Shown here piece after piece: positions 61,094-64,000 of a stretch of DNA of 64,000 bases. Under the pieces are notes generated by a model. The model saw only the letters and a program-made list of their open reading frames with translations, did not search any database and was not told the DNA's origin. The DNA comes from CAMLJR01 sp964631955 (GTDB lineage: Bacteria > Pseudomonadota > Gammaproteobacteria > Pseudomonadales > CAMLJR01). Position numbers and translations under genes: made by a program. The stretch is from positions 62,001 to 126,000 of the forward strand of contig CAZWBA010000003.1 of the NCBI GenBank assembly GCA_964631955.1, read 5' to 3'. Every line of letters starts with the position of its first letter. Position 1 is the first letter of the stretch.

Positions 61094-62455
61094 TTAGAAG
61101 CTGTGATCGAGGCCGAGCGCGAGGGTTTTATCTTTCGCGTTGGCTTCGTCGAGATCGAGCGTCGAGTAATAGGTGTAAACCTTGGTGCGTGGCGTGAAGT
61201 TGTAGTCGGCACCGAGCGCGAACAACTTGCCGGTTTCGTCGGTGTAATCGCCATCGACAACGCCGTACTGGCCTTTCAATTTCACTTTTTCGAGCACGGT
61301 GACAGCACCGGAAAGGAGATAGGCCTTGTCTTCACGATCTTCATGATTGGTCACATAGGTAACCGTTACCGGCGGTGTGCCCGATGTCGTGCTCACCGTC
61401 TCCGGGCCCTGCCCTTTTGTATGCTGCAACAGGATGCCGCCTTCCCAGATCCCCGATTTTATACCGCCGACGAGGCGTATCGCATCGGCATAGGTTTTTG
61501 CGTAGCTGGTTCTGTTATTGACAGGCAGGGACACATCCACACTGCGACGCGCCAATACATTTTTGTCATACGCGAGCGCGCCGTAGAAAATACCCTGGTC
61601 GTAGACGACCGATGCCGAATAGGCATCGCCGACGCTGTGATCGACATGCCCGTCATAATCGATATCGCCGCTGCCTTCGTTTTGAATCACACCAACGTTA
61701 ACCGTGACGGCGTCGAATAATTTCGGCGAGCTCAAGATAAAGATATTGGAAACGCGGTTCTGACCGCCGATCAAATTATCGATATCGCCACGCGTGTCGT
61801 TGAATTGATCGAACTTACCTTCCGCGGATTTGAGTGGCGTATCGATTTTTCCGCCGATGATCTGACCCCAGGTTGCGCTCTTCAGACCGGCGAAGGTATT
61901 ACGTTGCGAAAATGCGGTATCACCTTTATCGCCATCGTCTACATGCAATTCATATTCGGCTTGATAAACCGCTTTCAGATCGCCCTTGCCGAGATCGAGC
62001 TCGCCTTTGACGCCCAAACGCGATGCGTACGATTCCAGACCGCGGCGGTGATTGGGAAGACCCTGGGCATTGCCGGCGACGATACTTTCCGCGCCTTCAA
62101 GATCGCGATCCTCAAGCGCAACGTTGATTTTTCCGTACAGTGTTAATGCTTTGGCTTTCTTGTCGAGATCGGACTGCGTTTTCGCAGCGGCGGTTTTCAC
62201 CGCTTTGGTTTCTGCTTCGGCGAGTTCCAGTTTGCGGTCGAGTACGCGAATGCGCTGGTCGGTGTCCTGATCGACAGCGGGGCTCGCAGTCGCCGCATTT
62301 TTTTCTGCCAGTTTCTGCTCCAGCTCCTGGACGCGTTTGCTCAACGCTTCAAGTTGCCTGGCCACATCAGCACTGGAAGGTGCGGCGACGGACAATGGCG
62401 CAAAGAACCCCAGCGCCACACCCAAGGCGGTGGCTTTGAATAATGGTTGTTTCAT
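61094..62455 (-). CDS. Outer membrane porin with N-terminal coiled coil, in the sulfate operon
   Basis: A 453-residue porin: signal peptide (FKATALGVALGFFAPLSVAAP), a coiled-coil segment (about 28-65; VARQLEALSKRVQELEQKLAE, later ELAEAETKAVKTAAAKTQ), then a 16-strand type beta-barrel (about 105-453) ending in the outer-membrane signature LALGLDHSF with a C-terminal Phe. The coiled coil, as in OprO/OprP- or S-layer-type porins, may tether it to peptidoglycan. AGGGGA precedes the ATG at 62455. Being first of the large genes in the sulfate importer operon, it is likely the outer-membrane entrance for sulfate or sulfonates. Confidence 0.87.
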   Translation of the reverse strand: MKQPLFKATALGVALGFFAPLSVAAPSSADVARQLEALSKRVQELEQKLAEKNAATASPAVDQDTDQRIRVLDRKLELAEAETKAVKTAAAKTQSDLDKKAKALTLYGKINVALEDRDLEGAESIVAGNAQGLPNHRRGLESYASRLGVKGELDLGKGDLKAVYQAEYELHVDDGDKGDTAFSQRNTFAGLKSATWGQIIGGKIDTPLKSAEGKFDQFNDTRGDIDNLIGGQNRVSNIFILSSPKLFDAVTVNVGVIQNEGSGDIDYDGHVDHSVGDAYSASVVYDQGIFYGALAYDKNVLARRSVDVSLPVNNRTSYAKTYADAIRLVGGIKSGIWEGGILLQHTKGQGPETVSTTSGTPPVTVTYVTNHEDREDKAYLLSGAVTVLEKVKLKGQYGVVDGDYTDETGKLFALGADYNFTPRTKVYTYYSTLDLDEANAKDKTLALGLDHSF

Positions 62456-62581
62456 GGTTTTCCCCTGATGAAGTGCGGAATGGATCTCCGGCGACCCGGT
62501 CGATCTCGTAATTTTTTTTAGGATATGTCGCATCGGCAGTCCGGTAGCGTTGAAAGTTGATGTGAATAAATTAACGTGAGC

Positions 62582-62761
62582 TCAGGTCAATCTGATTTTT
62601 CGTTTACTTTCGATCTGAGTTACGCGGCCATCATGCACGGTGATTTCAACCGAGCCAAAACGAAGATGGGCGAGCGCGCGCGAAATTTCCTCCAGCACTC
62701 GGCGGTCGACCGTCGTGCCCTCATCATGAGTTGGAAATTTTTCGTTACCGTAGTCGGACAT
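62582..62761 (-). CDS. DUF2292 (YezD-like) small protein
   Basis: A 59-residue protein matching the YezD family: VLEEISRALAHLRFGSVEITVHDGRVTQIESKRKIRL. The family is often next to sulfate transport genes and is thought to be part of sulfur-limitation responses; the mechanism is unknown. Start taken as the ATG at 62761, giving the family's usual length; open frame continues upstream with two further ATGs and into the 51-bp palindrome. It leads the operon porin, sbp, cysT, cysW, cysA. Confidence 0.8.
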   Translation of the reverse strand: MSDYGNEKFPTHDEGTTVDRRVLEEISRALAHLRFGSVEITVHDGRVTQIESKRKIRLT

Positions 62762-62827
62762 TGCCGCGAACTCGCTCAGATTCATAAAGCTGGGGGCAAC
62801 AATAGGGAAGTTTTTAGAACTTAAAAA

Positions 62828-62878
62828 ATATTGTTTTAGCATTTGCTTATACCGAATAAGCAAATGCTAAAACAATAT
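62828..62878 (-). terminator. 51-base perfect hairpin with U-tract, minus strand
   Basis: Arms at 62828-62850 and 62856-62878 are a perfect 23-bp inverted repeat with a 5-base loop. On the minus strand the stem is followed by ATTTTTTAA (62829-62821), so it ends the exporter transcript and shields the sulfur operon. The stem is far longer than needed and AT-rich, so it could also act as an operator or be a mobile-element remnant. Confidence 0.7.
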
Positions 62879-62985
62879 AAGATTTTGAATGGGGAAATCG
62901 ACGGGATATTGCAGGGCTGAATGCGGTGCAGGCGGGATGCGTGCAGGAGAGGATGAAATGCTGGCTCGAAGGGTGTGATCGGCGC

Positions 62986-64000
62986 TTATTCGATATCGAC
63001 CCGTTCAATCCCTGAACCGTCCGCTTTTTCAGCTTCCCGATCATCGGTGGCCGAGAGCTGCCAGAAAATCCACGCCGAGGCCACGGTGAGCAGACCCGCA
63101 GCGATGAAGGTTGCATGAAACGCCAGCAATGTATGCGCGGAAGCTCCGCCACCACCATGCGCTTCGGTCCCGAAATAATCTTCAAAATTCGCCAGCAGCG
63201 CGCCCGCCGTTGCCACCGCAAACCCCATCGACAGCATCATCACCATCGACAGCAGACTGTTACCCGCGCTCGCCAGTCTGCCCTGCAAGTCTTTGAGCGT
63301 CACCGTATTCATCGCGGTGAATTGCGTGGAGTTGATGTAGCCGAAGATGGTCAGCTGCACGATGCGCAACCACAGCGGCTGTTGCGGTGTGATCGATGCG
63401 AACGATGCGATGACAACGCCCAGCAGCAGAGTGTTGGCGATCAGCAGACGGCGATAACCCAGCCGTTTTATCAGCCAGGTGGCCAGCGGTTTCGCCGATA
63501 ACCCTGCAATTGCCATCGGCAGCATCATGAGACCGGCCTCGAACGGGCTGTAACCGAGCCCCACCTGAAACAGCAATGGGATCAGGAACGGCATCGAGCC
63601 GCAGCCGATTCGCGCAAACAGATTGCCGAACACGCCGACCCGGAACGTCGGCAGCCGAAACAGCTCGGGCGAAAACAGAGGCTGCGGCCTGCGCAGCGCG
63701 TGCAGACAATACGCCGCAATACTGGCGAGACCGAATATCAGCAGAACGCGGATGGTGACCGCGCGCATCCCCAGGCCGGCGAGACCATCGAGCGCCAGCG
63801 ATACCGACACCATGCCAAATGCCAGCAGCGCATAACCCGCGCGGTCGAAAGGCTGCGGGACGGGCTCGCGGCTGTCGGGCATATAAATGTAGGCCGCGAA
63901 CAGCCCGACCAGACCGACCGGCACATTGATCCAGAAAATCCACGGCCACTCGGCGATCTGCACCAGCAGCCCGCCCAGCGTCGGGCCCAGCAGCGGACCG
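62986..64000 (-). CDS. MFS drug exporter, DHA2 (EmrB/QacA-like), truncated at the right edge
   Basis: The visible 338 residues (the C-terminal part) start in motif C (GPLLGPTLGGLLVQIAEWPWIFWINVPVGL), typical of the 14-helix DHA2 exporters, and run to the end with the IFWINVPVG and MPDSREPVP region. The start codon lies beyond the window. About eight helices follow. The C-terminal tail is short (ERVDIE). It probably exports drugs, dyes or lipophilic acids. It reads towards the sulfate operon and is separated from it by the 51-base hairpin. Confidence 0.85.
   Translation of the reverse strand, partial: GPLLGPTLGGLLVQIAEWPWIFWINVPVGLVGLFAAYIYMPDSREPVPQPFDRAGYALLAFGMVSVSLALDGLAGLGMRAVTIRVLLIFGLASIAAYCLHALRRPQPLFSPELFRLPTFRVGVFGNLFARIGCGSMPFLIPLLFQVGLGYSPFEAGLMMLPMAIAGLSAKPLATWLIKRLGYRRLLIANTLLLGVVIASFASITPQQPLWLRIVQLTIFGYINSTQFTAMNTVTLKDLQGRLASAGNSLLSMVMMLSMGFAVATAGALLANFEDYFGTEAHGGGGASAHTLLAFHATFIAAGLLTVASAWIFWQLSATDDREAEKADGSGIERVDIE

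Noticed and set aside
61459..61656. A 65-codon minus-strand frame inside the porin gene
   Set aside because: It overlaps the porin in another frame and has no features of its own.
1..64000. tRNA, rRNA, CRISPR array, prophage or IS element
   Set aside because: I read the gaps for cloverleaf patterns, regular repeats with spacers, integrase or transposase domains and terminal inverted repeats, and found none; only the short REP-like repeats hint at mobile DNA.

Overview
The window looks like chromosomal DNA of a free-living, aerobic, motile gammaproteobacterium of moderately high GC, outside the Enterobacteriaceae. The evidence is the gene set: RapA, Rep, RlmJ, a PhoP/PhoQ-like pair, a YaiI/UPF0178 protein, a UPF0149/SEC-C protein, MotA/MotB, a class I polyhydroxyalkanoate synthase with a phasin, a fused indolepyruvate:ferredoxin oxidoreductase, a PEP-CTERM-type protein and a CysPTWA-type sulfate importer. 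I could not fix the genus. I saw no rRNA, tRNA, phage, IS element or CRISPR array, and base composition looks even throughout. This is core and lineage-specific chromosome rather than an island.

Layout. 1-118 holds the start of a membrane protein that leaves the window. 318-4758 (minus) is a four-gene operon: LLM flavin oxidoreductase, sulfotransferase, TIM-barrel isomerase-like protein and DUF1214 protein; it looks like lipid, terpenoid or steroid chemistry of unknown purpose. 4899-6953 is rep. 7213-10512 (plus) has a REC-GGDEF-EAL protein and a Ycf46-like AAA ATPase. 10553-12878 (minus) is phaC plus phasin. 13507-16845 holds small conserved proteins, an apparently dead cyclase domain fused to PilZ, and a possible small RNA ending in a strong terminator. 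16396-21168 holds an LEA-2 lipoprotein, an OmpA lipoprotein, a PepSY protein and a PhoPQ-like system. 21365-23256 is motAB, followed by an inverted pair of palindromic repeats.

23348-29769 holds a DUF486 protein, a DnaJ-like protein coupled to a 2OG-Fe(II) oxygenase, a second two-component pair, a DeaD-like helicase and ppnP. 29918-32596 is a BaeS/BaeR-like pair next to a Spy-like periplasmic chaperone. 32794-40241 holds an MscS-like channel, yaiI, rlmJ, a His-rich exported protein, a GIY-YIG nuclease with an insertion, and rapA. 40386-43961 is an MCE (Mla-type) lipid transport operon.

44119-48807 (plus) is a compact glycerolipid and glycerophosphate cluster: lipid kinase, metallophosphoesterase, PAP2 phosphatase, glycerophosphodiesterase, and a shortened FAD glycerol-3-phosphate dehydrogenase. 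The diesterase start codon sits inside a 17-18 bp tandem repeat, and the cluster ends in two perfect palindromes. A PAS-PAS-GGDEF-EAL protein and a PEP-CTERM protein follow. 52018-56283 is the indolepyruvate oxidoreductase divergent from an Lrp-type regulator. 57111-62761 (minus) is a sulfur-starvation-type operon: DUF2292 protein, porin, sulfate-binding protein, CysT, CysW, CysA. A 51-bp hairpin separates it from a truncated DHA2-family exporter at the right edge.

No single region is a clear new defence or mobile system. The best candidates for undescribed biology are the glycerolipid cluster with its repeats, the sulfotransferase/LLM operon, and the possible small RNA near 16.1-16.3 kb.
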